Of a stretch of DNA of 64,000 nt, positions 1 to 12,549 are shown piece after piece. Each line of letters begins with the position of its first letter. The first letter of the stretch is position 1. The notes beneath the pieces are model-generated. The model was not told where the DNA came from. It did not search any database and saw only the letters and a list, made by a program, of their open reading frames with translations. Source of the stretch: Takakia lepidozioides (Eukaryota; Streptophyta; Takakiopsida; Takakiales; Takakiaceae). A program made the position numbers and the translations under genes. The stretch lies in assembly GCA_030704615.1 (NCBI GenBank), contig CM060733.1:38996001-39060000 (forward strand), given 5' to 3'.

Positions 1-1241
1 GACCACCACCAGCAGACCATAGGCTGTCGTTTCAACTTTGTCATCCAGTGGGGATGACTCAAGTAAGGAAGACTCTCATGAAGAGGAGGATCATGTTCAG
101 GACATGTCGACGGAGCGGCCGCGACTAGTTGTGAGACCGTACTTGGGGAACGACCCCATTGGGTACGCCCCGCCGGTACATGACATAACCCTTGACTCTG
201 ACATCTCCATGGAGGAATCACACCCTCAAACAGACCCACGAAGCACACCACATATCAGACCTAACAAGCAGACCAAAAAATAGCAGACCCTGACTGACGC
301 TCATGGAGATGTAATGGGCACCCCTGTCCGCCCTGGCACATTGTACCTTATTCCCCACGGTCTTCTGCTAGACCAGTACCCAGATGAATCAGATCCGGAC
401 TTTTTCTCTTTTTTGTATGTTTACGTGAGATCAAGGTAGATACAGCAGACCATTGACACAGAAGAAAAGAAGTGGGTAGAGGCACGATCACACCCAAGGG
501 ATGAAGACTACAACGGCCTCCAGGTACTTGAACCACTCTTTCTATGGTCTACCATATTTGAGTGTTTCGATTTCCTGGTTGCAATTAGTGATATGCTATG
601 TTGGGTGTTGTATGTGTGGCCTGCTGTTGTCGGTCTACTATTCTGGGTCTGCTATTCTGTACATGGTACTGCATTACTTGTTCTAGCTGTGGTCTGTTCT
701 ATAGGTCCAGAACCGTGCGTCTATTTTCCCCTGTTACAAATCATGCTATAATGTTTTTTGTTATTGTTATATGTATGGTCTGCAGCGAACGGTCTACTGT
801 TTTGGGTCTGATTTTCGCAACATGGTACTGCAGTTGCTTTGAAAGGCGCACTATTGTCGTGACTGTGGTTTGCTGCATAGGTCCACGGCTATGGTCTACT
901 ACTATGCTCTACTGGTTTACTGATATGGCCTACTGGTGTATGGTCTATTGGTCTACTGTCAGGCCCAATTTGGACTGGTCTACTGGTCTATAGTCTACTG
1001 GTCTAATGTGAAGGCCAATTTTGTTGTTTGTTTTCAGGAGGCAAATGTGCAAGACAACCGAGTGTACAGGGCTTTGCAAATCTGGAAATACAGGTTGAAC
1101 GGTCTTCCCTTGGAAAATACACTTGTCTGGAATGAGGTCCGTGATATTCGTGACTACATCCTGAGTCTGTATCCACAGTCGGCTGATGCCATTGCATCAA
1201 TTCAAGATGCAACGACGCAATGGCGTGAGCGTTGCGCGTGA
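1..1241 (+). pseudogene. decayed mobile-element ORF, 3' part (unrecognised family)
   Basis: I do not recognise the protein. One frame (codons starting at position 38) stays coherent through two in-frame TAG codons at 281-283 and 437-439 and reaches a good splice donor after 'DEDYNGLQ' (about 530, CAG|GTACTT). A last exon follows a strong polypyrimidine acceptor (TTTTCAG, near 1,037), begins EANVQDNRVYR and ends at a TGA at about 1,239-1,241. The N-terminal part is acidic and low-complexity, while the C-terminal exon looks like an ordinary globular helix-rich protein. The putative intron between them is filled with GGTCTAC repeats. The same short motifs (AGCAGACC, TGACGTGGCGTGAGC) recur in the element at 12.55-14.57 kb, so this is probably the 3' end of a related mobile element. 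The left end is cut by the window. Confidence 0.4.
540..1012. repeat. GGTCTAC/GGTCTGC degenerate short-motif cluster
   Basis: Within the probable intron, GGTCTAC, GGTCTGC and close variants recur many times, most densely at 850-1,010 (for example repeated 'tggtctactgg'). This is the reverse complement of the AGCAGACC motif found at 11-18, 267-274, 282-289 and 444-451, so the motif orientation flips near position 500. Confidence 0.7.
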
Positions 1242-1335
1242 GCGCGCGAGCGTACGCTCACGCCAGCTGACGTGGCGTGAGCCTGCACACACGCTGACGT
1301 GGCGTGAGCATCATGTCAGCATGTTGATGTGGCGG
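1215..1335. repeat. GC-rich direct repeats, TGACGTGGCGTGAGC type
   Basis: Immediately after the ORF stop there are repeated GCGTGAGC and TGACGTGGCGTGAGC units, including an inverted pair around GTACGCTCACGCC. A matching cluster lies at 12,550-12,660, which suggests terminal or subterminal repeats of one element family. Confidence 0.55.
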
Positions 1336-1828
1336 TAAATGATGACATGGCACTGTCCGCCATCTGCCACGTCACCATTAACATGCGCCGCCTATAACCG
1401 TGGATGGTCCTATGACCGTGGAATTAATGCAGGGAATCTTGCCTAAATAGAATCAAGACGAGCATTGAGGCCTACAATTGCAGCATCCAACATTGTGCAA
1501 TTACAAATGCTTGTTTCACTTTTACAATTACGAGGACGACAAAATATCCTCACAAAGTGTGCGCCATAAAGGCTGCCACGGGAAGACCTTCCTCCCTCCT
1601 CAAATAACAATGAGAGTTAGGATCATCTTCAAAAGATGATTGTAGTGCATAGCGACAGCAAGACATGTAGACTTCGAACGGTGCAATGACAAATGTGCAC
1701 TACCTAAAAGTTGTCACTCAGAGCTGACTCCGTATAGTTGGAGGCCATATCATTGCACAGCCGACGAATTGATGTGAATTACACATTTCAAATCATGGTC
1801 ATCCACATACCACATTACATAGTTCATG

Positions 1829-4800
1829 CTACCCATGTGTTGTATCCCGCTGCAAAAGAGTATCGACCTCGTTGAAACTCATAGTGGCCTGATGAATGAA
1901 GTTGTCACGTTTGGGATCGCAAACCATCCTCCTCAAAAATATGAAATACAAATGTTTGCAGGGTATGAATTTACCTCTCTTGCCCAAACTGGTTGATAGC
2001 ATATTCACAAAATCAGGACATGTGCAATTGGGGAAATTGGAAACCGTGATGTCGTAGGTCCTGTCATGAACAGCAGATGTGGAAGTGATGATTGTGAATA
2101 CCCGACCATATCCTGGATCGGGTACTTCCGTGGTGCTTCCAACACGAGCTTGGAGCATTCTTGCGGACTCCACTTTGCCAAAGTGTTCAGCGGTTGGAGG
2201 GAAACGCCGAACGAGCTTTCCATCTCGTTTGGTTGGCCACAAGTCAGGATTTGCCGGGGGGACCCGGGAGGACGCAGAAGTAGTAGCATATGCATGGAGT
2301 TGGGGTTGTCTCGCAAGGGAAAAACCTGCCTCCTCCAGCATTTCAATCTCCTAAAAGCTGAGATGTGTTCCCACCTTCACGGGCCAAACGGTTGGAGGAG
2401 TGGCTTCATCACTACGGAAGGACGCACAGTTCCATGCACACATCTGGCACAATCATCTGCGCAGAACCAGAACTTGTGGTTCTTGGCTTCTGGTTGACCG
2501 TATGGACGCATCAAGCCCGTGAAAGTCGGAGCAGGAGTTCGGGCACCACCTCTGGATATAGATGAAGTGCACTTCTCGAAATTAGTTGCCCTGATCGCTG
2601 TACATTTCACACGAGACCCTACACTTGTGCGTTCTATGTGCCAAACGTGGTCGGGGCATGCGGACTCAAGCACATCAAGGGGGTTGTTTCTCTCCTGCAC
2701 CATTTCAGTGGCACTGTTTGATGCTGGAGCTTGCCGTCGTGTTGGAGGTTCCTCCACAATGGAGGTTCCGGACATGGAGCTGTCATGCAGGGGAACACGA
2801 GGCTTCGAGAAGTTATCACGGTCTGCCCTGTGGGAATCTGAATCCGAACCAGGTGGAGTGTTCAATTTCCTCTTACAGGAGCCGAATCTCTCCTCCCCTT
2901 CAAGATGTGGAACTCTAGAAACAAGTGGCGTTCCCTGGGCATACATGCTCACCGCCCGTGCTATCTTGATTGGATCCCCAGATCTGTTTGCAGCACGCAA
3001 CATCAACTCCCATTTGTCCGGACCCTTGCCACCAACCCCACCTCGTAAGAAATCACGGTATCGGGTTTGTTGTTGCAAGGCACGTATCAAATCATCTGTT
3101 GTTGCCACATACAAATCCCGACCTCGTTTCCCAGACTGCTGCAACCATGCGTTGTGCACAGTTTCTGCCAAATTGCAAGATGGCATGTCCGCCATTTCCT
3201 CAATGGACATGTTCTGCAAAGAGGATAACCACACTTCAGAACAGTGCACAGGAAACAACATAAAGAAAGCAATGAGTCAAAATATGGAAAGCAAATGTAT
3301 GAATAAAGCATGAAATAGAAGCCTCGTACCATTGTCATGGCTGCTCCCCACTGTCTATACCGGAAGTGCCAAAACGCCAGCCAATCTTTCAATGCTCTCA
3401 TACTCTCAAGTGATGCAGCTCCAGAAGAGAACCACCATGCACGAATTGTCTGGAACAAAGTGTCCGCCTCCTTCATTGTTCTAGCATCTTTGTACTCTTT
3501 GCACAATTTACGGTGCTGAGTCTGCATCTCTGGTTTGATGTCCGACTTTGTATGTTTTTCTAGAGATTGTGTCCAATGGAATAGACATGTACGCTCTCTT
3601 CCTGGCATAGGCACTTTTGGGTCGCCCGATCCGAAGACAATACGAACAGCATTGAAATTTGCTTGAGCACTATCCGCCATGAAACCTGCGAAATTTGGAG
3701 ATGACAGCCCATGGCAGCCCATGACACGTATCAGGGAATTCCACATGAGCTTCTGGGATTCCGTATCCTCGGATTGCAATTGTCATAACTCGTTGGTACA
3801 CTGGATTGTAGACATGACAAGCCATTGTCGTCCAATCCTTCACTCGTTTCACATGATCAAACATAAGAAAACAGTTCTGCAAGTCCCCAGTCTTCTGCAT
3901 CCGCTTCACGAGGCTAACCCCACTGCCCTCCCCAACAGTCGACATTTTGAAAAGAAAAACTTTGATGGCACCTTGACCTGGGAATACATTGTCCTGGATG
4001 TAATCGTACTTGCTCACTCGTTTCAATTCCAAAATATTGTCTATGTAGCCTCTGATCCCAGAGCCCATTCTCAATGCATTGATCTGATGCCGAATGTTAG
4101 GTGAACTTAAAGTGGAGAAATGATCCATGACCAGGTCCAATGCTGCACCGTCAAGTTTAGTCCCCATAGAATCTCCTTCACTCAAAATATGGCTTTCCAA
4201 GAAGGACTTGCTTGCGCCAAGAGCAATTGCAGATGTTGTTGCGGATGGGTTTCTCCCGAACTCCTGTTTGATCAACCTCGATACTGTCTCAACACTCTCC
4301 CTGTAATCCCCCTTCGAGACAGGATGGTTATGGAATCCAAAATGCACACAAGCTCTCGTCATTGTATTCAAACGGTGGACAACATAGTACATTCTTGCTC
4401 CGCAGAGCGCCAAACATGATGGCACAAGTTTGCAGAATTTGCAGACGAAAGTGTTTGCCGGTGGAGGGGCAGTCCCAGGCTGAAATGGATTTTCCGCCAG
4501 ACCCTCCCATTCGCTTTGATTATGAATCCCAGACTGAAGAAAGTGTCTGCAATTCAAATTATCACACCTAAGGTGTCCATTGCAAACTGTCCTCCTGAAA
4601 ACAAGCTTGTCATCATTCTGAATATTGGATGTTTTTGTTCTGCACCACGGGTGCCCGTCGTGTTTCTTGTCCATTCCATGCATCATGATTGTTACACCTC
4701 CAACTCGCGGAGGAGGAGGCAGCTCGAATAGGATATCGCCATCAAAAGTCTCCGGCAAGAACTTCACAGGCACCTGCTTCAAAGATTCCCAATCAATTCC

Positions 4801-5328
4801 CCGCAACTCACTTTTGAATCCAGCCATTCCTCCCATCGCCCGCACTTTTGGAATGACACTACAAATCTCTTCTCCATCAGCTTCTCCAACCACAGTAGGA
4901 AGGACTGGATTTGGAATTTCACTTATGTCATCATCGGAAGAATCCGAAAGCTCAACGATTGGAGTGGAGGACGTCTGTTCTTTTTTCACCACCACCTCCC
5001 TCTTGTCTTCAACGACCGAAGCAGCAGTCCCGGGCGTCACATATGACCCAAGGGACTTTCGCCGAGGCTCTCCAAGTACTCTGTATCGACCAGGATGCAC
5101 TCTCCACTGGCTGATATGAGCCGTCTCATCACGGTTTTGGAAAGAATATTTCACCAACTTCCCTTTAAGATCGTACACCTCTTTCTCCAAAAAGATGGAG
5201 CCATTCTGCAGCTGAAAACGGGTAGCCAAGACATGTTCCAGAACAATTGCAAATCCATTGTCAAGGACTTCCTGGGAGAACGGCACTGGTTTGTCGTCAG
5301 AGAAGAACTCCGCTTCAGAGGAAGCCAT
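1829..5328 (-). pseudogene. MULE-like transposase with C-terminal SWIM zinc finger, copy 1
   Basis: Read on the minus strand. The N-terminal 552-codon frame (5,328 down to 3,670) has an N-terminal region containing 'VHPGRYRVLG', a Cys/His zone (CNGHLRCDNLNCRHF), a second Cys/His zone (CKFCKLVPSC...HFGFHNHP) and the start of a DDE-type core (MFDHVKRVKDWTTMACHVYNP). The frame then jumps into 'QSEDTESQKLMWNSL' at about 3,779; about 13 bases seem lost compared with copy 2, removing the 'ICD' segment. After 'FNAVRIVFGSGDPKVPMPG' and 'CLFHW' comes a likely 116-bp intron (3,214-3,329). The next exon reaches a Cys-rich patch (FWFCADDCARC), and the last piece (2,341-1,829) has a SWIM signature, CTCPDF...CKHLYFIF (CxC...CxH). 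MULE/FAR1-like transposases commonly carry SWIM fingers. The copy is broken and unlikely to be active. A diverged relative lies at 22.4-25.5 kb. Confidence 0.75.
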
Positions 5329-6185
5329 CTTCCTTCCTCGCGTACGTTTGTACCTTGCTATCGCAGATCTAGTGTAAATCGGTTTACTGCTGTCTCCAGA
5401 ACACAGTTGAAGAATGAGCAGAGAATATGGCGGAGGAAGCTCAGATAACGACTGTGCATATTATGTTATTCTTTCCAGATATGCAGCCGTCCATTTTAAT
5501 TACTTTTCTTGTGGGCCCAGTAGTCAGAGTATCCCTAGGTGCAGTGTCGGCAGCTGTAAAACCGTTAATCAGAACCTCATCAATAAACCCAACAACAAAG
5601 CCGACTTCCTGGAAGCATGCCACAGGATCTGAGAATGGGATTGCAGATTAAGTAAATGTATCTTTATACTACTACCAATGATCATGCGCACCTGGAAAGT
5701 TCAAAATGTGAAACGAACGTGGGGTTGGCTAACAAGGATGACCGTGTATAATATCCCAAATTTTGTCATCAAACTCTCGTTCATTTACATATATTTGTCT
5801 AAGACTGTGCGCCAAGATTTCTTGGATTCGCTGTTATTTTTAAATATTGAAACCGTTCTAATAAAGAACACGCCGTTTTTTTTGGGCGACACACGTCAGA
5901 CATCCATAACTGAATACGAACAGCTGTACACACCAATTGCTGGCATGTGCACTAATAAGGGAACGACTATGTGTAACGGTCACGCGGGAGGGAATCCGAT
6001 GCTTCTAGAGACACGCAAGAACGCAGGCAATCCCGCAAGAAATCGGGAGTCACTGCGTTTTTCTACTTTTCGCGCTTAGAGGGAGAGTGGTAGTCAAGCT
6101 GGAGAGGGTTCCTTCTAGAATACGAAAGAGAAGAAAGTCTCTTTATTTTACTTCCCTTAGAGAGAGACACAGAGCAAGAAGAAAA
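5329..6185. other. spacer between divergent transposase and ParB-methyltransferase genes
   Basis: No convincing gene. The two flanking genes are transcribed away from each other, so this 0.86-kb stretch should contain both promoters and 5' leaders. I see no clear TATA box that I would defend. The purine-rich stretch at 6,120-6,185 precedes the chosen ATG of the right-hand gene. Confidence 0.4.
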
Positions 6186-6729
6186 ATGACGAGGCGTCGT
6201 TTGTTGGAGAACACAGGGCCAAGGCAACAGGTGAACGCGGAGACTGATTCACAAGAGCAGACGGAGACTGAGGCAGCGGCTGTGACACAGTCGGCGATAA
6301 GAGTGCGCCAGCCTGTGGAGGCAGAGATGATTCGCAGGGACACTGAAGAAGGTGGAAGCACGCGGAACGCCGAACCGGAGAAGGTCAAGAAACCCTAGCG
6401 CAGACAGAAATTCCAGCAGATGTGAGAGGGAAGAGGAAAGCTGCAGAAGGGGATCAAATTTCAAAACCTAAGAAGGTGCCAGTAAGTTTTATCTAACTTA
6501 CATTTCATTGTTGAAGATATGCGTAGAGATTGAGTGGAATGTCCCAGACAGGGATTGTTGCTACCGACAATCACAAAGGTGATTTGCTTTCTACTCCTCT
6601 GCGAAGGGTTTACAGCACAATGAGTTGGTGACTATCGGTACAGTCATTCACTGGTGTTCAGATCATACAGTCTGTCTGATTGCCTTTCAAGGAGTCCTTC
6701 CTCTTCCCTTCTTTAGCAGGAACTACTGA

Positions 6730-7055
6730 ATTGCGACGTCGTTAACGCCATTCGATTCTCCTCATGAGATTTATGTACCTATGTGTTTGAAGAGAGAGTT
6801 TGCACTTACTATCCGCCCTAAACTACACTGAATGTCGTTGCCGCCAATCAGTTGCACATGTATGTCATTACACAACACCGATCCGGCAGGTCGTTATCTG
6901 TTGTGATTGTCGTTAACGCCGTTCGCTATCGCTCTCGCTTTTGTTTTGAATACGGCAGTCTCAGCTTTGCTTGTGTAGATTGTGCTGAATTCTTTCACAC
7001 CATTCATGGTGAGTTTCTTTGAGACAGAGTGATGGTCGTTACCGCCATTCACTAT
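6730..7055. repeat. degenerate palindrome-related repeats in intron 1 of copy A
   Basis: Four variants of a GTCGTTAACGCCATTC-like motif occur near 6,736, 6,831, 6,911 and 7,031. They resemble the hairpins in intron 5 (GAATG-GCGTTGACGCC-ATTC) but with decayed arms. Confidence 0.55.
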
Positions 7056-8923
7056 TTGCAAATCACTCAGTCAGAACTGAATGGCATCGTGCAGAAAACT
7101 GTGAGGTCGAAGCCTACAGGATCAGAGGGGAAAGGATCTGGAGATGGGGACGAGTCCGCAAAAAGCTCAGAGAATACAGATGAAGCAGATGAATCCGAAG
7201 TGCACTACCTTGACAAGGTGAAAGAACTCATGTCATTCCAGAAGGTAAACTCTCAGGAGGTTATAAGGGACATGCTCGTATCTGGAGGGCGTCTGGACAT
7301 ACCTCTGTGCCGGATGATATCAATGCCTGTTGTGCGTCCACCTCTTTCCCATGACATAACAAAATTGGAGAGTGATTTTGTGCATGGATATAGACTTGGT
7401 GCACAAGTTTTTTATGTGTCACTAACGGATATAAATGGGAAAAGCACATTAGTGTCTCCAGAGATCAGTGATAACTGGGATGAGTGCTGGAAAGATGCCA
7501 ATGAGGAGTTCGAGCTGGGCCTCATGATGGGAAAGAACACCCAGCAATTCTGCAACCACATGTTCTACGTCTGGGACGGCAACCACCGATTGCTGGCATG
7601 GATGGGATACATTCAGAAACACCATTCGAAAGACAAAGACAAGCATGTTGCTGTGGAGGCAATGGTTTTGGATCCTGGAAACAACATCGCTAGGCTTCTT
7701 ACAGCTATGCACGACGTGAACAAGTAAGTCATCCAGGAGATTTCATTCCCTCTGTAGTGTCTTATTAATTCTCAAAAAACAATGTTAAGGAATGCAATGT
7801 TTCCAATGTTTTTGCAGATCGACAGAGAAATCGCATGTGACAACAAGCTTGGTTCACACACTATTCCGAATTCAGAGGATTGGTCTGATGAAGCTGGATG
7901 ATTTTCGGACAGTACTACCACCCAATATCATCAAGAAGTGCGAAACAGGAAGAGCTGCAGGCACTTGGTATTCTTTGACACGAGAGGCGTTTCTGGAGTA
8001 CATGTATGCGGTAAGCCCGAGTCTGTACTCTGTTTACTTTTCGAATACATGTTTGTAGTCCCTTCGGAGCTAATCACTACTTGAATGAATGCAGCAAGAA
8101 CTGGCAGAGGCAGCTGAGAAGGGAAAATCCGAATATTACCGCACTACACCAGACTAACTAAGGACATCAAAGGGTGTGGAAGCTGCAATAAAGAAGGAGT
8201 TTGAAATGCGAAGAACCAAATTGATGTCAGCCTTCGGAAAGCAGCTTAGAATAGTAGATCCTGGACTTGGTCCTGAGTTCCTTCAGCAGATCAAAACACA
8301 CTATGACAAGCATGTGCATCCGGAGATGCAGCAGGAGAAATTGCACCGGCTGGCCATATCGATGGTCGACCCACAAACAAAAATAAGGTGGCTGGAGATA
8401 TGGAACTCAGATCAAACAGTAAAGGACTTGAATCAGTTCCCAAAGAGCACCATACAGCCTGGCACAAAGGTGGAAGGAATCAGTGATTTGGTGTTTGATA
8501 ACTGGCTCCACAAGGCTACATCTTGGAGTCAGGTGTGTATTCGAACATGCTGTTTTCTTCTCTTCAAGTATGTGATGACTATCTCTTTTGCAATTCTGAC
8601 AAATATACTATTTGCAGCTCGAAAAGCGCGCCGTCATTGTGCTGGATCAGACTTTGAAGGACCTGAACATTTCGATTGTTTCCCCTCCCCAAATGTCATT
8701 GGAGGCATACATAAGGAAGTGGAGAGGTCTCACCTGGAGATACTGTTTTTTCCGGAGTTCTCCAAAGATGGTAACATTTTACGGTCCAACGACTTTGACA
8801 GTCAGGTTGGAGGAGAGTGGGCCATGATGCGAGTTGTGTACAGGTGCAATGTCATACTTGAAACTCTACTGTTTTTTTTGGGAAAAATGTGGCTTCATAT
8901 GGATTGCAATCTTAGATCCAGAT

Positions 8924-9645
8924 TGAATGTCGTTGACGACATTCACTTCTTTGTCTGAGTCATTCTTAAGCGAGTATATGAATTCACCTGGTTAGGATCT
9001 AAGGGTGCAATTATATTGTCCCTGATTAGAATTGATAATGTCCTTGAATGGCGTTGACGACATTCACCTACGGAGTTGTTGAGAGGTCCTCAGAGTTATG
9101 TAAATTTTTGTAATGTCCATAGAGGTTACAGTGAGGGTTCCTCACTTCATTTTGCTGAATGTCAATGCAGACATTCAGTTGTTCTGCATTGTTTTTGCCT
9201 CTTGCGAGGAATCTGGAGGCTTGATAAGCTCTGTTATGAGAAATCCAAAGTGAATGTCGTTGACGACATTCACTGCTGTGTCTGTATTATTCAACAGCGA
9301 CAAATTGAATTTACATGGATTGGGAGCTAAGTAATTGGTTTCTTTTGGTATTTTTGTGAATGGCGTTGACGCCATTCACATACAGTGATGTTGTGAGGTC
9401 CTCAGTGATATGTTCGTTATGAATGTGCATTGAGTTTTCCTGGTGGGTTCCTTACTCGATTTTTTGATTTCCATCCTGTGATTTTGCTTCATTTAAGTAA
9501 TAATTTGGCTTCATTAGTGAATGTCGTTGACGACATTCACTTCTATGTCTGTGTCATTCCTAAACGATAATTTGCATTCACCTGGATTGGGGTGTATTTA
9601 CAGTATCATTGAATGGAATGTTCTGAATGGCGTTGACGACATTCA
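8924..9645. repeat. array of seven hairpin palindromes in intron 5 of copy A
   Basis: Seven inverted repeats sit at 8,924-8,945, 9,045-9,066, 9,155-9,178, 9,250-9,273, 9,356-9,379, 9,517-9,540 and 9,624-9,645, about 94-161 bp apart. The best copies have 11-base arms GTGAATGTCGT and ACGACATTCAC around a TG spacer. An alternating version has arms GTGAATGGCGT/ACGCCATTCAC, where both arms changed together. The surrounding sequence is also repeated as a higher-order unit of about 270-320 bp (starts near 8,924, 9,250, 9,517). The intron spans 8,844-9,786. Confidence 0.9.
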
Positions 9646-12079
9646 TATCTGGAGCAGTAGTGTGGTCCTGAAAGGTCCTTGGAGCAGTTCTCAGAGCCAT
9701 TTCAATCTATGTTTTTTTCATTCTGTTCTACTTGCATCTTACTCACTGAGCGCTTTTGTGGGTTGGGATTTATCTCCTTTTTTCAGGTACACGAAATATG
9801 TGCTTATGGAAGGAAATCACCTGAGCGGAATTCCCGACTATCTTGACATGTGGTCGGACCCTGCAAACGATCCAACCATGTATACTGCAGGGATATTGAA
9901 GGACTGGAGTCCTTCTCACTTCAGAGACTGTGGCTGGTACCTTGACTGCCCACCTGAGCACACGACCTTTCAAGAACAGCATATGAAATACTTGAACAAT
10001 AACGCTGAGATGCTGGCGCCTTTGACTGACGAAGAGTATCAACGAAACATAGCAACGTTGGCTGCCAAGGAGCCTGATGCTCAGGGAACGCCGCAGAAGG
10101 GAAAGAAGGCGGGCCGCAAACCAAAAGACAAGGCTGTTGATGTCATAGCCATCTCACCAGCAAAGCCAAAGGACAAAGACAAGTCCAAAGAGAAGGAAAA
10201 GGACAAGGGGAAGGAGAATGAAAAGGAGATGGAGAGTGGGCAGGACTTTACTGCTGGAAGATATACCCGCACTCTTCAGTGCGTGTTCGATGCCAAGCCA
10301 CACCCTTCCCGTTCTGATTCCGCAGGAGAGATGAAAATTGTTAATGAGGGTTGGCTTTCGATGATGCAGAGTCGAAAGAGAGGATACACTGGGGTGCCAT
10401 CCCCTACCTGGGACAATATAATCTCATTCCTCAATCTGGTGAGAATTCCAGTTTCTTTCTTTTTTCTCTGAAAGTTTCGTTGGCAGTATTTCAGTCTCGT
10501 TCTTTGAAAACAATCTTGCCATCGTTCTTATAAAAAACATGTCTGTTGCAGGTGAGCACAGGTCCCACCTTCGTGTGCGGTGTGCAGAAAACTTATGCGG
10601 CCGACATTGTCATTCTCGACATCCCGGATGGCCAGGCTGTGCCAGAAGTTCTTCCAAAGGGCAAGACGCCAGGCTGGAACAAATTCGAGGACAACTACTG
10701 GAGTTGGGTGTTCGGGTTCTGTAACAACTTCCTCTCTGATGCAGGGACACTTCTGCTTTTTCAGTCATGTGACAATGATAGTCGTCGGGCATTGGCATCA
10801 TACCTCAAGTCTTCAGGGTTTGAAGTTTTGCGCACATGGAATTGTGTGAACAGCCTCTACCTTGTGAAAGGGGGTTTCCCTGGTCAGCTGGTATGCCGTC
10901 TCCCTTCTGCTTGTGCTTTGATCATGAGTTTCAATTTTCTCTGCAGCTCCACTCTAGTAGAATGTGTTATGATCGACACCGATCATCACCGATTCATGAT
11001 TTTTTTGTGTCAGAGTTCTGAATAGCCGATGTACACACTTCCACTATAGATTGTGTTTACCACACTAACCTGCTATCTTTGCCAGACGAGGATGTTCGAG
11101 GCGATCTGCCTGCGGAGGATTCGCACCTCAAAGACACCATCCTCCATTCGCAGCTTTGAGATTTCTGACCAGGGTTGTTTCGTCAACCCCCCCTATGAGC
11201 CCCATGTCGATGACATTTTGTACAACTTCATGCAGTCCAGTCAGACTCTGAAGAGACCAGATGGCACTCCCTGGAGAGGTGCAAAGGAAAAGTCACCAGC
11301 GTTCATGCAAATACTGCTGGAGTCATGCAGCCACCGCTCTGCACGGGTGGTCGATCTTTCTGTGTCCACAGGTTCGTTTTTTCCCTTCCGAATTGGTTTC
11401 CTTTCAACAGTTTCATCTGCTTAAATCCCCCCCTCCAAACTGTTCATGTTATCTGTCTGGTGCAGGAGCAACTTACCACGCATGCAAGGCAGGCGGAAGA
11501 AGCCTTTTTGGCATGGAGGGTGATTCTGACCTCTACAACACAGTGCTCCTCCCCTTTTGTCTGGCTCCACTTCAGGCACACAGACTGATCGGATTCAAAT
11601 TTGAAATGATGACGATCCCGAAGATAAGCAGGTCGACAACGACTTTTCATGTGAGTCAGTGCTAAACCCTCTTTGGGAGTCATACTCAATTTCTCGATAA
11701 CATCAAAGTTACAGTAATAACTTTTTCAAGCTGTCTTTCAGGAAAGGCAGCAGTGGATCTTCAGGAGATACAGTCATTTCTGGCGAGTCTGTTTTCGACA
11801 GCCCCCTTTCCAATTTTCTTCTTCCTGTTTATGCCGAGGCAATGGCACTTCACGCGGCCGAGTCCCTATCCCCTGACTTTTTAGTGGCCAGCCGTAGGTG
11901 TATCCAGCGTGGATCCGGTGTTCTAAAATACTTAGACTTAGATGCAGAGGAAGGGGATACATTGTACTGACTCTGAGTTAGACTGAACTGTATTCTTTTA
12001 ATATTCATTTTCATATTATCTAGAAAACGTTGAATCCCCTTCCTCCACCGTAGTTGTTCCTTTAGAACAAATAATAATC

Positions 12080-12480
12080 ACAGAATCAACTTTCGTTTAA
12101 ATTGCAATATGTATGAATCCATCTCACAAACCTCCCTGACTCTTCTCATATCCATTGTGCATTCATCTACACTGTATTCATGCGTGCTCCATTCATGAAT
12201 TTTTTCCTTTGTACAACATCCATTGTACATTCATCCTCTGTACTCTTTAATCCACCCCACAAACCTTCCACACTCATTTCATATACGAGGTGCATTCGTC
12301 AAAAGATTTGGTCATGCATCTTCCTGTCATGAATTTTTGTCATTGCTCAAAATCCATTATACATTCATCCATTTTACTCTTATCCATCCCTCATTCATCC
12401 ATCTACATTCATTTTTCACAATCATCCATCTGTTTATCATCCAACTGTACATTCATCCATCCTTTATTCAATGCCTTTTA
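12080..12480 (+). repeat. CATTCATC-rich degenerate tandem repeat
   Basis: The stretch after the end of copy A is built of CATTCATC, TACATTCATCC and related words in diverged longer units (for example 'gtacattcatcc' and 'catgaatttttt' recurring). It has no coding potential. Confidence 0.6.
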
Positions 12481-12549
12481 TTATGTCGTCCAGCTTGTTT
12501 CCGCGGTAAAGGGTGCCAATCCGCGGGAATACACTCCACTTCTTTCTGG

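Larger units (their letters stand above)
6186..11970 (+). pseudogene. ParB-like / N6-N4 DNA methyltransferase-like fusion gene, copy A
   Basis: Spliced gene with GT-AG exons at about 6,186-6,481; 7,095-7,723; 7,818-8,010; 8,095-8,532; 8,618-8,843; 9,787-10,438; 10,552-10,890; 11,086-11,371; 11,466-11,650; 11,742-11,970. Exon 2 encodes a ParB/sulfiredoxin-like domain: 'VVRPPLSHDI', 'GYRLGAQVFYVSL', then the hallmark VWDGNHRLLAW. A lysine/glutamate-rich linker (exon 6) leads into a beta-class methyltransferase-like fold: a motif-IV position 'DIVILDIPDG', a strand 'DAGTLLLFQS', 'GCFVNPPYEPH', then a motif-I region 'RVVDLSVSTGATYHA' and 'GRSLFGMEGDSDLY'. Canonical DPPY and FxGxG are degenerate, so catalysis is doubtful. 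Damage: apparent frameshift near 6,390 in exon 1, in-frame TAA at 8,155-8,157, and a required frameshift inside exon 5 (its length does not fit the flanking phases). The last exon junction is also out of phase. Homologous to copy B (15.4-20.3 kb). Introns 1 and 5 hold palindrome arrays. Confidence 0.65.

Noticed and set aside
2066-3313. Plus-strand ORFs of up to 264 codons
   Set aside because: They are antisense shadows of the minus-strand transposase gene, with no domain or splice logic of their own.
8924-9645. Evenly spaced palindromic repeats suggesting a CRISPR array
   Set aside because: Spacers are ~70-140 bp and themselves repeated in a higher-order unit, the host is a plant nuclear genome, and there are no cas genes.
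9521-9786. N-terminal part of the plus-strand ORF beginning at 9,521
   Set aside because: It reads through the palindrome array; a good acceptor at 9,786 shows the coding exon starts at 9,787.
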